A stretch of 64,000 nucleotides of DNA, from the NCBI RefSeq assembly GCF_937616625.2, contig NC_065570.1, forward strand, positions 69,033,665 through 69,097,664. The letters run 5' to 3'. Shown here piece by piece: positions 12,801 to 24,639 of the stretch (position 1 is the first letter of the stretch; every line of letters begins with the position of its first letter). The notes beneath the pieces are model-generated. The model had not been told where the DNA came from and did not search any database. It saw nothing but the letters and a program-made list of their open reading frames with translations. Source of the DNA: Mercurialis annua. Its lineage: Eukaryota > Streptophyta > Magnoliopsida > Malpighiales > Euphorbiaceae. A program made the translations under genes and the position numbers.

Positions 12801-13294
12801 AGTACAAGAGATCGAGTTCCACCTTTGACAGGTATTTGTTTACTTAATTGTCCCTCGCATAGCCACTATTTTTGGGTGGATCTCATTCTATGTCACTGTA
12901 CACAAGTCTGGAAAGTTAATCGATTATTTTGACTTTTGATTTAGTGATACCCAACTAAAGATTAGGCCTTTTTTTATAACGAGAGTGAATTTTTATTGAT
13001 TGTTCCAAAAAATTGCTCTTATACTGTACTTTCTGAAAATTCAAATTATTTAAACACATTGCCGGTATGATATGCATTAAATCAGGCAAGTAACAGAAAC
13101 ATTTTATCAAATATCGTGATAGACTCATAATTTAGGATAAAACATATATATGTTTGCAATGTGCAGATATGTATGCATTAAATTCTCCTCAAGTATCATG
13201 GCTATACATACATGGGGACACTTGGAAGGAGAAAGCCGACTATGAGCTATCTCCGGATTTGACTGCCGCTCTCAAACAAGATCACTTCAAATAG
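9819..13294 (+). CDS. Probable magnesium transporter, NIPA family
   Basis: NIPA (DUF803) proteins are multi-span membrane proteins thought to carry Mg2+ at the plasma membrane or early endosomes. Nine exons join in frame: 9819-9951, 10055-10111, 10217-10307, 10631-10791, 10876-11003, 11356-11493, 12543-12635, 12717-12831 and 13167-13294, giving 347 residues. The product opens with a first membrane segment and FIGSSFIIKKIGL, then YLSEPLWWVGMI, LVTPLGA, the FFLKEKM loop with GCLLCIIGSTLIVLHAPGE, YCEPRYAQTNMMVYIGICS, and ILASAIMFKDWSGQ. All are hallmarks of the plant family. The ATG at 9819 was chosen because it gives the family's MASS-type start; an in-frame upstream ATG at 9762 is possible but adds an atypical leader. 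Intron 6 is the longest (about 1.05 kb) and holds nothing recognisable. All family blocks are present. Confidence 0.92.
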
Positions 13295-14035
13295 TACGAA
13301 AGATGCCCGGATCTGTTTGTGTTATCTCTACAGCTCCTAAAAAGAGCAAAATTGTCGGTGCGTCTAATTTCTTAAGACGTTCAATGTATTGGCCAGCATC
13401 TTCATGGTAATGATCTCTATTTCTCCATCGTCTTCTGTTAGCACCTGGCTTCAACTTCATGTAGCTGTAATTGTATAGCTCTCATCTGTTTCCAATGTAC
13501 AAAGTCTGCCTACCATCGTCAGAAACTATAAGAATTTTATTTTTGAGGTAAACCGTATTTTTTTTTACTCTTTTAATTCTTTCCGGTTACAACTCGCTTG
13601 GTGCTTTCATTTTTGTGTCGCTGATCTGAGGTGTAAAAGGAAGCCATTTTTGTAATCCTTTATGATACATTAGTTTTTGCATTGTGCAGTGGACTCCTAA
13701 GTCTTAACATTTTCAGGATTGTATCAATTCGACATTTTTGGACATGTACATGTATGGACAGTGTGCTCTAATATTTGATACAATTATGAATAATATAGAC
13801 AATACTATAATATATATTTTCTCAGTCAAATTAAATGTTAAAAAATTATTGCATTTATTTTTCTATTTACTTTTTTTTTACTGTATTAGAAGTATTTTAA
13901 AGATCATGTTTTATCATTGCATGTTGAAATTTGCAGAACTGTAGGAGCAGATCACAATTGTAAAACAAGAAAATAAAAATTTATGCAAGTGGAAATGTAT
14001 TTTGGGAACAATTACAGTTCTTTTTGCTATTTATA

Positions 14036-14036
14036 A

Positions 14037-14081
<45 letters not shown>

Positions 14082-14230
14082 CACGGATGGAAATATATTC
14101 ATTAAATTCATTATTCATTGATCACTTAATTTGAAATTTTATGATTATTTAGTAATAATTAAATATTTACTTGATTATTGAAGGTAGATACAATTAAAAT
14201 AAGTAGTGAATTTGAATTGAATAAGGAAGA
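14036..14230 (+). mobile_element. Helitron-like 5' end fragment
   Basis: The text 'atctatatata...gcacggatgg' and the following AT-rich segment, with matching 'tcattgatcactta', 'atttagtaat' and 'gaaggtaga' stretches, resemble the first 200 bases of the Helitron at 8887-9399. I did not find a matching hairpin plus CTRR end downstream, so I treat this as truncated. Confidence 0.45.
14039..14080. repeat. (TA)21 microsatellite
   Basis: There is an uninterrupted run of 21 TA units. It is followed directly by 'gcacggatgg', the same string that follows the TC-start and short TA stretch of the Helitron at 8887, so the microsatellite probably grew out of a Helitron 5' end. Confidence 0.9.
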
Positions 14231-15632
14231 ATGCAATTTTTAGAATTTGCTAATTGTATTTTAATCTTTTTTTTATAATTAATTGTATTTTAGTCTTAAT
14301 AATTAAATAGACATTGTAGCCTTATGATTAATAAGTAAATGGACCACAAATTTGTAGTTAAGTGATTAAAATGTGCATGATTCCTCCACTGTCATGTTAA
14401 TTGAATTCTTGGGTATTTTTATCATCTGTACGATGTTCACTAACTTCGGTGTTTATTTATATGTAATTTTATATGATCTGGATGTAAATTTGGTCTTTTA
14501 GAGCATTTGTTCGTTCCTTTCAGTAAAAACTCTGTGAATTGAAACTGTGGAGGTGAGAAATCAAAAAATGCATACGAACATTACAATTAAATTGACACAT
14601 ATTTAACATTTGTATTTTTTTCTAGGAAAAAGATATAAAAAAGGTTACAGTACTTTTTAATTTGGTACAAATATCACCCTGTAAAAAGAGGCATATTAAC
14701 CTTTCTATTTATTTTTTGGGTACAAATAAATTCATAAAGTTAATAGAGTTAGCTATATTATAATTTAAAGCAAAAAGGTATCAAAAGACTCTTATATTTT
14801 TTTTAAAAAAATACAAATACCACCTTTTAAAAGTATCACATTTTTAATCTTAGATTTGTTTTTTGGACAATTATGCCACACATTTATCTATTTTTTCGAT
14901 CGCATGCACGTATGCATGCACACATACACATAAAATATTTGGATTTTATATTAATTTATATTCTCTTATTGAAATTAATTGAATTAAATCATAAGTAGTA
15001 TTTTCTTATATGAATTATAAATTAATTACTAAATAATAGTGTTAATATGAGTTTCTAGTAATTATGAATACTTATTTAATGATTAATGTTTATTTTATAT
15101 ATATACTTTCCTATTAATACTATTTTTTAATTAATTTGAATTTTATTATTAAAATTATTTTCAAATTTAATCTAATTAGTCGGAGTTAAACTTCCTACAC
15201 TTTAAATTTTTTAATATCTATAATACCTATTATTTTAATTAATAAAGTGAAATTATTATTTTAATTTTGTTGATAGTATTATGATAAAGTTATACTTAGA
15301 TAGACATGAGAAATGAGTTAAAATATAAATTTGTAAAGGCCAAAAAAATTGATGAGTTGGTTGGTAGATAAGATGGATGTAGGGACCATTTTGCTTAAAT
15401 GCATATACCGTGTGCACTAAGTAAACGTCTCAAAGTCGTCTTTTAACAATTCAAAATGCATACTTGCTCCTCTCATTTTACCAAACTGTCCCTCACCTCC
15501 ATTGCTGTAAACAGCTGCAAACATGCAAATACAGACAAAGGACACTATTGTCATTTAGGCGTATGGCCCACTAGAAAAGAAGATTAGCAGCCACCCAGGA
15601 AGGCTCCATGTGTTGGCGGTTTTGTAGATTAG

Positions 15633-15697
15633 TTGACTTTGACTGACTTGCTGATGAAGCAAGCAAATCACATTACATCAGCTCCTCTTCTTTGACC
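15633..15697 (+). promoter_or_regulatory. Cluster of three W-boxes
   Basis: TTGACT at 15633 and 15639 lie back to back, and TTGACC occurs at 15692. These are perfect WRKY binding cores (TTGACY) on one strand within 65 bp. The nearest gene is the WRKY factor, whose stop codon is about 610 bp to the right. The position is downstream of that gene, so a regulatory role is only a possibility. Confidence 0.35.
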
Positions 15698-16307
15698 CAT
15701 TCAAAACTAAATAATTATTTTATTCATAATCCAAAATTGGGATTCTTTAATACTTCTAGAAGTGAAATGAGATATTTCAGAGACTAAAATATCCAAATTA
15801 AATTATTTATAAAATATATTTAATAAAATGATCAAAATTGTGGATATAAAAAATTATTTTGCTATTATTTAATTATATATTTATACAGTTATAGTTAATC
15901 ATAACATACTATTAATAACAATAGAGAATCAAAGTTGTAAGCATATTTATGGCTAATGAGATTGATATATGCAGACTTATTAATGAATTCAAAGTTGCAA
16001 ACCCACTTTTTAGCATTTTATATACAAAATTGACAAATAATGAAATAAAATTCCAAATTTTAATTCCGAATAAATTAACAAATAGGATCAAATGTGATAC
16101 AAAAATTGAATCAAGGGTTTGGAGTTTGAAGTCATGAAGCCCCAAAACAATCAAAAAATGTAAACTTTTACAAATCCATTCCTAACCTATGCCAGTATGA
16201 TCTTACAACATTAAGAAAATCAAGTTACCTGTTGTAAAATGTACACATAAATTCAAAAACATAAACATAAACCAAATCAATTAAAACTTGACCTTCACTC
16301 TTCCTTT

Positions 16308-18663
16308 TCAACATAGCAATGACTCCAAGAACAACTCGTCCCTCGGTTCATCTTTTGTTTGATTCAAGTAAGGCACCATTTGATTTCCAAATCCTCCAAA
16401 TCCTAAACTCCCTGCACTTTGGAACATCTCTAGTGAATAGGGTGTTTCTGCTTCAGATGTTGCTGGTTGTCTTACAGTCCGAAGCGGAATCGCGTTGTCG
16501 TTCGAATGACGATGATGATGATTCATAGCTGATGGCCTCATTGCCATAGCTGCTGATATATTGCTATTACCATTGTTGTTGCTATCAGCCAATGGCCTAT
16601 TGACTGCAGCATGGCTACCGCGAGCTGCCGGAACATCATGGTGGTGTTTCCCCTCATAGGTTGTGATCACTGCCCTCAGATCATGAGATGCTCTCTCAAC
16701 ATGCTTCCTTACAGGACATGCTGGATGTGTACACTTGTAATAGCTCCTGTTAGTTACCAGTAACAACATTTATCAGAACATGACAAAATTTTCCATACAA
16801 GAACTGTTTATCCATATCTAGAAACACCTAAACTTTACTTCAAGAACACAATAACCTATGTTTCACGGAAATTTAGCGAATCCTACGTTTTCGTTTTTGC
16901 GTTTCATCTCCGAAAAAACTCTAAAAATGTCATATTAATAGTCTATTTTTGGAAGAAAAAAAATATATGTTTCGCCGTTTTCTATTGATGTTCCCGCATT
17001 TCCGCTTCCATTTCCGTGCAACATAGATAATCATTTGACAAAACTATAACTTCTGGATCAAAGCTTACAGTTTTGAGCAACTTTTAAACAGTTTATAAAG
17101 TGCATGAGCTTTTTTATTACCTAGGGTTAGGATTCCCCTTGACAACTTTCTGCCCATACTTTCTCCATCTATATCCATCATCAAGAATGTCAATATCACT
17201 AGTAGTTTGAACCACAACTCTTGGCTCCCTCACTGTTCTGCTCCCTGCTGCTGAAATTCCTTCATTTTCACCTTCTGTTTTCCTGAAACAAATTCCAAAA
17301 CGCATTCAATCTTCAATCACCATTTTCAAAAACTAAAAAACAATCTTTAAAGAAAAATCAAGAACCTACCATCTTTTGGTTTCTGGTTCATCTTCATCAT
17401 ACTCATCACTTCTAGACCTACTTTTCTGTGAAGAATCAAAATCCTCCTCCCCCATAGAAATTGAAGAATTCTCAGGTGTTGTTACAACAGAATCAATTTG
17501 TCCACTACCAAATGACTGATCTTGACCATTATCATGATTAGTAGCTTGAATTGCATTAAAATTGTTGGATACTGTTGAAGAATTAGAATTTGCTGATGAT
17601 GATGATCTTCTAGTAGACTGAGGCTTAGGATGATTATGGCTACCTTTATAAACAATCTCAGTGACTTGTCCATCTAATGATCTTTCAACTTTCTTTTTAG
17701 TTGGACAATTAACATAAGTGCACTTATAATAACTTCTTGGATTTTCACTTCCTTTAACTTGTTTTTGACCATATTTTCTCCAATTATATCCATCTTCTGC
17801 TCTTCTCTGCTCTCTAACTGATTGATATTGCTGTTGCGGTTGCTGTTGCTGACCACCGTAATCCGACTGGACTCCACTGATATTATTCTTTACTTGAACA
17901 GCAGCAAATTCATCTTGCTCTTTTGATTCTTGAAAACTCCATCTTTGTTGCTGTTGTGCCTGAACATACCATTAGCCAAATCTTTAAGCACCCATCAAAG
18001 AAAAATCACTAAAAATCAACAAAAAGTATACAATTTGATCACTTACAGATTGAATTAAGCTGTTGGAAGATTGAAACATGGCTGATGAAGTTGTTGGTGG
18101 AGGTGGCTGAAATGAGAAATCAGAATTGTTTTTATCTTCTTGCTTAACATTACGTTGTTGGTTATTACTATAATTAGAGTTCATCTTCCAATTAGCAAAC
18201 GAACCAGTAGTTGGTGAAGGCAAAATCTGCAAAAACAAACATCAAATCAAACAACTCATTAGCCTTAAAACTTGCAATCTTCTAAAAACAGAACATATAC
18301 TAAAAATGAACTTACATGAGAAGAGTTCAACAAAACAGGAGAATCAAGAAGCTCAGTAGGGCTCAAACCAGGAGGAATAGCAAAATAAGAAGAAGGAGAA
18401 ACAGAAGGTGGTGACAGAGGCAAACATGGAGGTGGAATAGATTTAAACTTAGGCACACCAGACCCTGTTCTTTCTGCAATTCTTTCACCTAGTCCACTAC
18501 GCTTAATGGGTACTCCATGATCACCGTTAGATGAAGCAAGAAGCTCGGAGAAAGAAGTGGTGCCCATGAAACTATTATAATTCGAAGAAGAAGACGAAGA
18601 AAAACTGAAATTTGACGGGTATGAATTAGCAGAAGTGTCTAAGCTACTTGAAGATGAAGCCAT
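16308..18663 (-). CDS. Group I WRKY transcription factor, WRKY33-like
   Basis: Two WRKY domains make this a group I factor that binds W-boxes (TTGACY) in the nucleus. Exons 18663-18316, 18226-18047, 17959-17370, 17282-17121 and 16746-16308 join in frame to 572 residues. WRKYGQK occurs at about residues 236-242 and 412-418. Both zinc fingers are complete (CX4C with HNH in the first; CX4C with HHH text in the second). The last intron cuts the second domain at the conserved PR-type position, inside the arginine before SYYKC. The N-terminus is serine-rich and carries SFSELLASS and a chain of Ser-Pro sites ([22 protein letters not shown]). In WRKY33 such sites are phosphorylated by MPK3/MPK6 during immunity (family knowledge). 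The sequence shows a WRKY33/25/26 type but does not prove orthology. A W-box upstream fits self-regulation. Confidence 0.93.
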
Positions 18664-18853
18664 AACATAAATAGAAACAAGAAATGAGAATAAAGAAAGT
18701 TCAAATGTTTTTTAATTTTGGTTTTGAGAAAGTTCAAATTGTTTTGGAAAAATTAGTGAAGAAGAAGAGAGAAGGGGAAATGGTTACGTATGGAACTTTA
18801 TTATTAGTAGTATTGGTTTTTTGAGGTTTCTACGAAGCACACACAGGATAAGT

Positions 18854-18859
18854 TTGACC
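18854..18859 (+). promoter_or_regulatory. W-box upstream of the WRKY gene
   Basis: TTGACC lies about 190 bp upstream of the WRKY start codon at 18663. WRKY33-type genes are known to bind W-boxes in their own promoters, so this is a candidate autoregulatory site. A single 6-base match has little weight alone. Confidence 0.4.
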
Positions 18860-20394
18860 GTGGAAAATCATGTTTAACACTCTATTGAGAAAAAAAGGAA
18901 AATAAAGAAATGGGAAACCACAACATTTTCTCAAGAATTAGGTGAGAAAATGAGCACCAATTGCGTAAGTTGAGATCAAATTATCTTGAATAAAATGTAA
19001 ATTGGACCCTCGACTTTTTACAAAAAAAAAAAAATTACTAGTTGAAACCCTATATTTTTGTAATCCCAATTGGAAATCAATGTTTCAAAATGATCTAATG
19101 GTGCAATAAATTTTAAAAAGTTGTATATCTATCTATTCAAGTTTAAAATTTATCAAATTTTTATAAAATTGATGTAAATTTATTTATTAGAACCAATTGG
19201 CAACTTTTTATTTTTAATTATACATCCAGTTGTTTTACAGTGACAACTAAATCCACTTTAAAAAAATTTCATAAATTTTTAACGAGTAGTTAAATTTAGA
19301 ATAAATTTACAACATTTGAAAAAATTATCTAAATTTTTTAAAATAAAAAAGTTGGCACCATTGGATTTTTAGTATCCATCTAATTTTCATAAATTCAAAA
19401 GAGCATGGACTTTTTTCCTTCTCATTTTCTCTTTTTTTTTATTTGATAAAGTTCAAATTTTGACACATTAGCATTTAATTTGTTTATCCACCACAAATTA
19501 ACTTAGTTGGTTTCAGGTGTGGACGACAAACGTGTGGTAAAATTTAAGTTTATTTTACGGAGGCGGAGGTTAGATTACTAGTTTGAATCCCGCATTTCAT
19601 ATAAGACTTGTTGGAAGTATTTGGATGAGCTGATAAGACCTGTAACAAGTGGAAAGTTTAGATGGTGAGATTTCAAAACTAGTCTACCTGGGGTTTATAT
19701 AAGCATTCGTACAGAACTCAAATTTGTAAGCCATGGTATTAAAATTGATGAAAACTCTGCAAAAATAATGATAAAATCGACCAAGTTATTTAAGAAAAGT
19801 TATGGTCAATCAGAATATAAATAAAATTTAGGAAGGATTTAGAAAAAGAAATAAAAATTCAGGACATTTAGTGTAAATAACTCTTCAGCAGTCAAAACTT
19901 GGGACGAAATGGGGTGTGGATTTCCAGGCTCCAGCAGCTCATGAAGAGCGACTTTAAAACTGCTGTAAAAGCTCGGATAAGCTGCCCATGAAGACTGATT
20001 ATTCCTCCATCAAATGCAGGCCTGGTTGCAGCAGAATACATAATTCTCTAACCTGCAAATTACAAACATCAAACTTGCTTGAAAAATAAGATTCAACATC
20101 GACTTTAAAATATAAATTATTTTTAATTAGATTAAATCTAATCAACCAAGACAATAATAGTCTAAAAGAAGTAAGATGTGGACTAAAATTGTATTCAAAC
20201 TAAAAGTAAGAAGCTAAAAAAATTAAGCTGAAGAGCCTAATTATTTTAAACCAATTTACTAACATGTAAACTGTAGTAAGCGTTTGGTTTGGTCAAAACG
20301 AGTGGGTTTGACCCAGTGGCGGCTGACACTCAGATATTCTTTTATATTTGTGCTGTTGCTTATTAATTGCTACTACTAATTAATAAATTTATGA

Positions 20395-20573
20395 AAAATT
20401 ATTGCACACAACCGTTGCGCCATGTCATTCGTGCAACAAACCAATTGTGCGTTAGCCATGTGAAAAATTGAATGATAAAAAAAATAAGTAATAATTAAAA
20501 GATTCCCTATCGCAAATGCTCATTGGCTTGATGTAAAAATGACGTGGCGCAACGGTTGCATGGGATAAACACT
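20395..20573. mobile_element. Short MITE with about 25-bp inverted ends
   Basis: The left end, with 'caaccgttgcgccatgtcat', and the right end, 'atgacgtggcgcaacggttg', are reverse complements apart from one base. The interior of about 130 bp is AT-rich and non-coding. The target duplication could not be fixed because both flanks are AT-rich. This is a foldback DNA transposon of unknown superfamily. Confidence 0.65.
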
Positions 20574-20691
20574 CTAAATTTATTTATTTTTAGCCTCTCT
20601 TTTGGCTGCCATGTGGTGTCTGTCAGTATAACAAGTAGTAGTATTGCTTACGTTAGTAGTGGTCTCTTTTTTTTTTCTTCCAATAATTATA

Positions 20692-20963
20692 CTCCCTCCA
20701 TCCCAACAGAGCTGTCCACTTTGAGAAATTCTTTTGTCTCAAAACTCTTGTCCACTTTCAAAAAGTAACTAATTTTTACACTTAATTTTCCTATATTATT
20801 CCTATTTAAAATCCACTAATGAGTAAATTAAAAATGGACCCCATATTTAATAGGGGTATGATAAGAAAAGTAAGGAAAATTTTATAAAATCTATAAACAA
20901 TAATTGTTTTTCTTAAACTGTGTAATAAAGACAAAGTGGACAACTCTATTAGGACGGAGGGAG
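20692..20963. mobile_element. Stowaway-type MITE
   Basis: The element begins ctccctccatccc and ends with the complement (ggacggagggag), and is flanked on both sides by TA (20690-20691 and 20964-20965), the Tc1/mariner target. Subterminal 'gtccacttt' and 'aaagtggac' also pair. The 272-bp body has no coding frame. It is the same superfamily as 40126-40438 but has a different interior. Confidence 0.88.
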
Positions 20964-22079
20964 TACAATTTAGAGCAGAAACATAAATTTGATAAAATAT
21001 ATAAGGTCTTGATTATATAGTAATTAAATATTGACATACGACCTTATATAAGGTTCCGCCTCTAGTTTAACTTCTACAGGTTTATTTTTGAAGCTATAGC
21101 AAATTAATTTTTTTAACTGTTCTTTTATGAATTTTACGACAAAATAAGATATCTTCAAATTTTAGAGTTATGAAGGTGTTTTGCAGATTTTCTGTTCTAT
21201 GCAGAAAAGAGAAGATCTTATTCTGCAGTGGCTGGCTAGTAAATAGTAAATAGTAATAGTATCATTCCTTTTGTACATTAACAATTTGGTCAACTAAAAT
21301 TACTATTTATAGTTTACTTTGTTTTAGTGTTTTATTTTGGTTCTAATTGTGTCTCACTCAATTTGTTTGGACACATGGCATCGGATAAATGGAAATCTGT
21401 GTTACACAAAAGCGTATAAACGAAAGCAGAAATAAATTATGAAACAATATTTTTAAATTATTAAAAATTAAAATGTAGTAGAAGATAAAAGTATAGGCAT
21501 ATGTATATAATAAAAAAAACTATAGAGACTCAAGTATAAAACTACATATACATATTAATTTAAGATTTAATGGCGAACAAATCTAAATTATTATGACAAT
21601 TTGAAACAAACCTTTTAATTTTTATAATGATAGCCAAATTGTATTTTTTTATTGCAATAATAGCAAATATTTTTTTAAAAAAAATTTAAGAATTTATTTG
21701 GACTTTTTACCTTGCATTCGCCAAGGTGGCATGCATATGGTATGTTTCGTCAGCGCCACATAGGTACCGCATATGCAAAATCAATTGCAAAAATTGAGTT
21801 TGATAAAATCGAAACGAAATCATGTCTTTCAGAACAAATTGGATGAAATTGAAAAGTTTAAGTTTTTATGAATTTTTTTTTTAAAGGTTGGGCCTTTTTT
21901 GGTTATTCGGGCCATACATGACCATAAAAGTTTGGGTTTTTACATAAATCCCCTAAAAAGTTGACATTCTATTGTTTATACCTCAGAATTTCAGATTTGG
22001 CAAAAATCACTCAAAAAAATAAAAAACTTTCTACAAATCACTCATACCCCAAAATTTACTTAAAATAATAAAGGAAAGG

Positions 22080-23120
22080 ACAATTATAACCTCCACACAC
22101 CAACATAAACGTGTGAAACAAAAAGGACCAAGAAACTCATCGCTGCTGATGTCGAGGAACTCAACGTTGCTGGTGGCCAGTGAAGATCGCACCACCGTTG
22201 CCGCTGGTAGAGTCGCTACTGTTGCCGTTTGCGAAGACCTCGATGTTGCCGTTAACGAAGATCTCACTACCGTCGGATCAAAATTTTGCGAGTTATTACT
22301 ACTGTTATGATGATTCAAATTAGTTTGATTATTACGACTGTGTCAAATTGCTAGGGAGGGGGGGTAGGGTTGTCCATTACGGTAATTAGTACGTCGAGGA
22401 GAGTTGAATTGGTTGCTGAATTTGAATTTGGAAACAAGGTGATGTCGTGGTTGTTCAGTAAGATTCCATCTGGTGTCATTGTCACTAAAGATGAATTGAA
22501 GTTGTTATTAATTGTTGTCGATGCTAGTATGGTAGTGTTTCTAATGTGATTAGTGGTTTTATGATTTGATTAAGCTTTTTAGGATAGATGGATGCACCTG
22601 ATGCTAATTATCTCTTTAAGTCTGTTTTTGATTTTGATTTTAATTTATTTATATATTAAATTATTGTTGTTCTTATAGATTTTTTAATCATTAATAATTC
22701 ATATTTTTGTGATATGAACTGTTTGTATTTAAGTTTGATCTATTGTTTTTTCATAGTTGTGGTGTACGGTCTACCCAGGTCAAAATTCACCATAGAGCAC
22801 TGAATTAGACAATTTTGTCAATTAGGTTATGGAGTTTGTTTATTTATGGATTTCTTGCACAGCTGAAATTTGAAAGAATACATAGCATAGCTCCTTATGT
22901 ATAGCTCTGATTTATGTTGTAATTTAGTTAAAGAATTTGTGATTTGCTTATTTTTAAATGTTTATTGGTTCGTTTGTACCTCTATTATTGTCTTAACTAG
23001 TATAATTGCCTTATATAATGTCATTTATTTTTCACATTTTTAGTTGTTATAACTTGTTATGAACCTCATGTAAATTTTAAATCAACTTAAAAAAAAGAGT
23101 TAAGGTTAAATTGATTTAGG
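22080..23120. other. Non-coding region left of the tandem array
   Basis: A 190-bp stretch at about 22120-22310 is less AT-rich and made of short repeated words ('gttgccg', 'gaagat', 'gtcgct'), giving open frames on both strands that encode only simple Ser/Thr/Ala-rich sequence. I do not accept either frame as a gene. The remainder is AT-rich with no recognisable feature. Confidence 0.45.
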
Positions 23121-23127
23121 TTCACAT

Positions 23128-24470
23128 CAGCTTCATATCAGGTTAATTTTTAATTTTATAGACTATCAAATACATTTTACTTAAAGAGATATTCAATTTA
23201 TATATTGCCAAATCTTAAAATTATTGACATAACAACTCAATTATCGAAACTTTTTGATAATTGAATTGTTATGTCAATAATATTTATTTTTTTAATTGCT
23301 ACAAGGATATATTTATTTTTAGTTGTTTTATATATCTGTCATTAGGATTTAGGATTGTTACCTTCTGTTCATGGTCATTTTGTGAACTCTGTTTGTCATG
23401 AACATTCCTAATCCTTTAACCATCAATGAAATTTTTATTTCACACATCAAGGTAGTTCGATTGATAGGTTCACATCTGATTCACATCAGGTTGATTTTCA
23501 GTTTTATAAACTGTCAAATACATTTCACTTAAAATAGATATTCAATTTGTATATCGAACTAAATCTCAAAATTCTCTCCGTAAAATATCGTTTAAGATTG
23601 TAAAGAGCAGTAAGACAAATTTTATTAAAAATTGAATTAAGTTAGTTAAGTTGATATAGGTTCAAATCTGGTTCACATCAGGTTGATTTTTGGTTTTATA
23701 GATCGTCAAATACATTTCACTTAAAAGGGATATTCAATTTGTATATTACACTAAATCTCAAAATTCTCTTTATGTAAAGTGTCAGTTAAGATAGTAAAGA
23801 GCAATAATACAAATTTTATTAAAACTTGAATTAAAATAGGTCAGTTTATATAGGTTCACATCAAGTTGATTTTTGGTTTATAAACTGTTAAATATATTTC
23901 ACTTAAAAGAGGTATTCAATTTGTGGTTACACTAAATCTTAAAATTCTCTTTATATAAAATGTCATTTGAGATAGTAAAGAACAGTAAAACAAATTTTAT
24001 TAAAAATTAAATTAATGTGGTTCAGTTGATATAGATTGACATTCGGTTCACATTAGGTTAATTTTTGGATTTCACTTAAAAGAGATATTCAATTTGTTAT
24101 TACACTAAATCTCAAAATTATCTCTATATAAAATGTCATTTAAGATTGTAAAAAATAGTAAGACAATTTTTATTAAAAATTGAATTAGCTAGTTCATTTA
24201 ATATAGGTTCACATCCAGTTCACATCAGGTTGATTTTCAGTTTTATGGGTTGTCAAACACATTTCATTTAAAAGAGATATTTAATTTGTATATTACACTA
24301 AATTTTAAAATTCTTTCTATATAAAATGTCATTTAAGATTGTATAGTAAGAATTTTTTTATTAAAAATCAAATTAATGTAGTTCAGTTGATATAGATTTA
24401 TATCTGGTTCATATCAGGTAGATTTTCAGTTTTGTAAACTGTCGAAAACATTTCACTAACAGTTTAATAA
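23128..24470. repeat. Tandem array, about 170-200 bp unit, 6-7 copies
   Basis: A unit with the ordered words 'ggttcacatc', 'cacatcaggttgatttt', 'aaactgtcaaatacatttca', 'gatattcaatttgtatatta', 'ctaaatctcaaaattctct', 'aaaatgtcatttaagat' and 'acaaattttattaaaaattg' is repeated head to tail. Copies begin near 23457, 23655, 23845, 24028, 24200 and 24388 (truncated), and an older copy near 23128 is separated by a hairpin. Copies differ by point changes and small indels, so the array is not freshly amplified. No coding frame runs through it. Confidence 0.85.
23221..23282. repeat. 26-bp stem hairpin
   Basis: Arms at 23221-23246 and 23257-23282 are reverse complements with one mismatch, around a 10-base loop. 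It lies where the first diverged copy of the tandem array breaks off, so it may be a tiny foldback insertion or a rearrangement scar. Confidence 0.8.
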
Positions 24471-24639
24471 AATATAATGAAATTTCTGATCTAATTGAAA
24501 CACAGATCAATTGTTGAATAGAAAAAGCCAATTTAATACTTGTTGGAAGCATTAATATGTTATTTGACCAAATAAAGAAAAAAATCAAAGGTAAAGCAGA
24601 CAAATATTAAGACAAACAAATGATCCGTCTTTATCTTTT

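Larger units (their letters stand above)
13295..16307. other. Long AT-rich intergenic region
   Basis: No gene is supported across these 3 kb. The first 300-400 bases are probably NIPA 3' UTR. The rest is AT-rich and contains a long (TA)n microsatellite with Helitron-like text beside it (14039-14230), a palindromic 'gcatgcacgtatgcatgc' at about 14902-14920, and a W-box cluster (15633-15697). Between 14640 and 14880 there is repeated 'ggtacaaatatcacc / aaatacaaataccacc' text that may be a worn foldback element. Confidence 0.55.
18860..22079. other. Intergenic region with MITEs and SINE-like text
   Basis: No gene is supported. Two short DNA transposons are clear (20395-20573 and 20692-20963). 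Around 19545-19720 there is text with a tRNA B-box-like 'agtttgaatccc' that may be a worn SINE. At 19905-20057, on the minus strand, a sequence of more exon-like composition is preceded by a 'tttgcag' acceptor, but the frame that reads best, with LHELLEPGNPHPISSQVL, has a stop upstream and matches nothing I recognise; it may be a gene relic. Confidence 0.5.

Noticed and set aside
22031..22318. Overlapping Ser/Thr/Ala-rich open frames on both strands
   Set aside because: They arise from short repeated words of higher GC; both strands look equally good, and neither resembles a protein family or has splice context.
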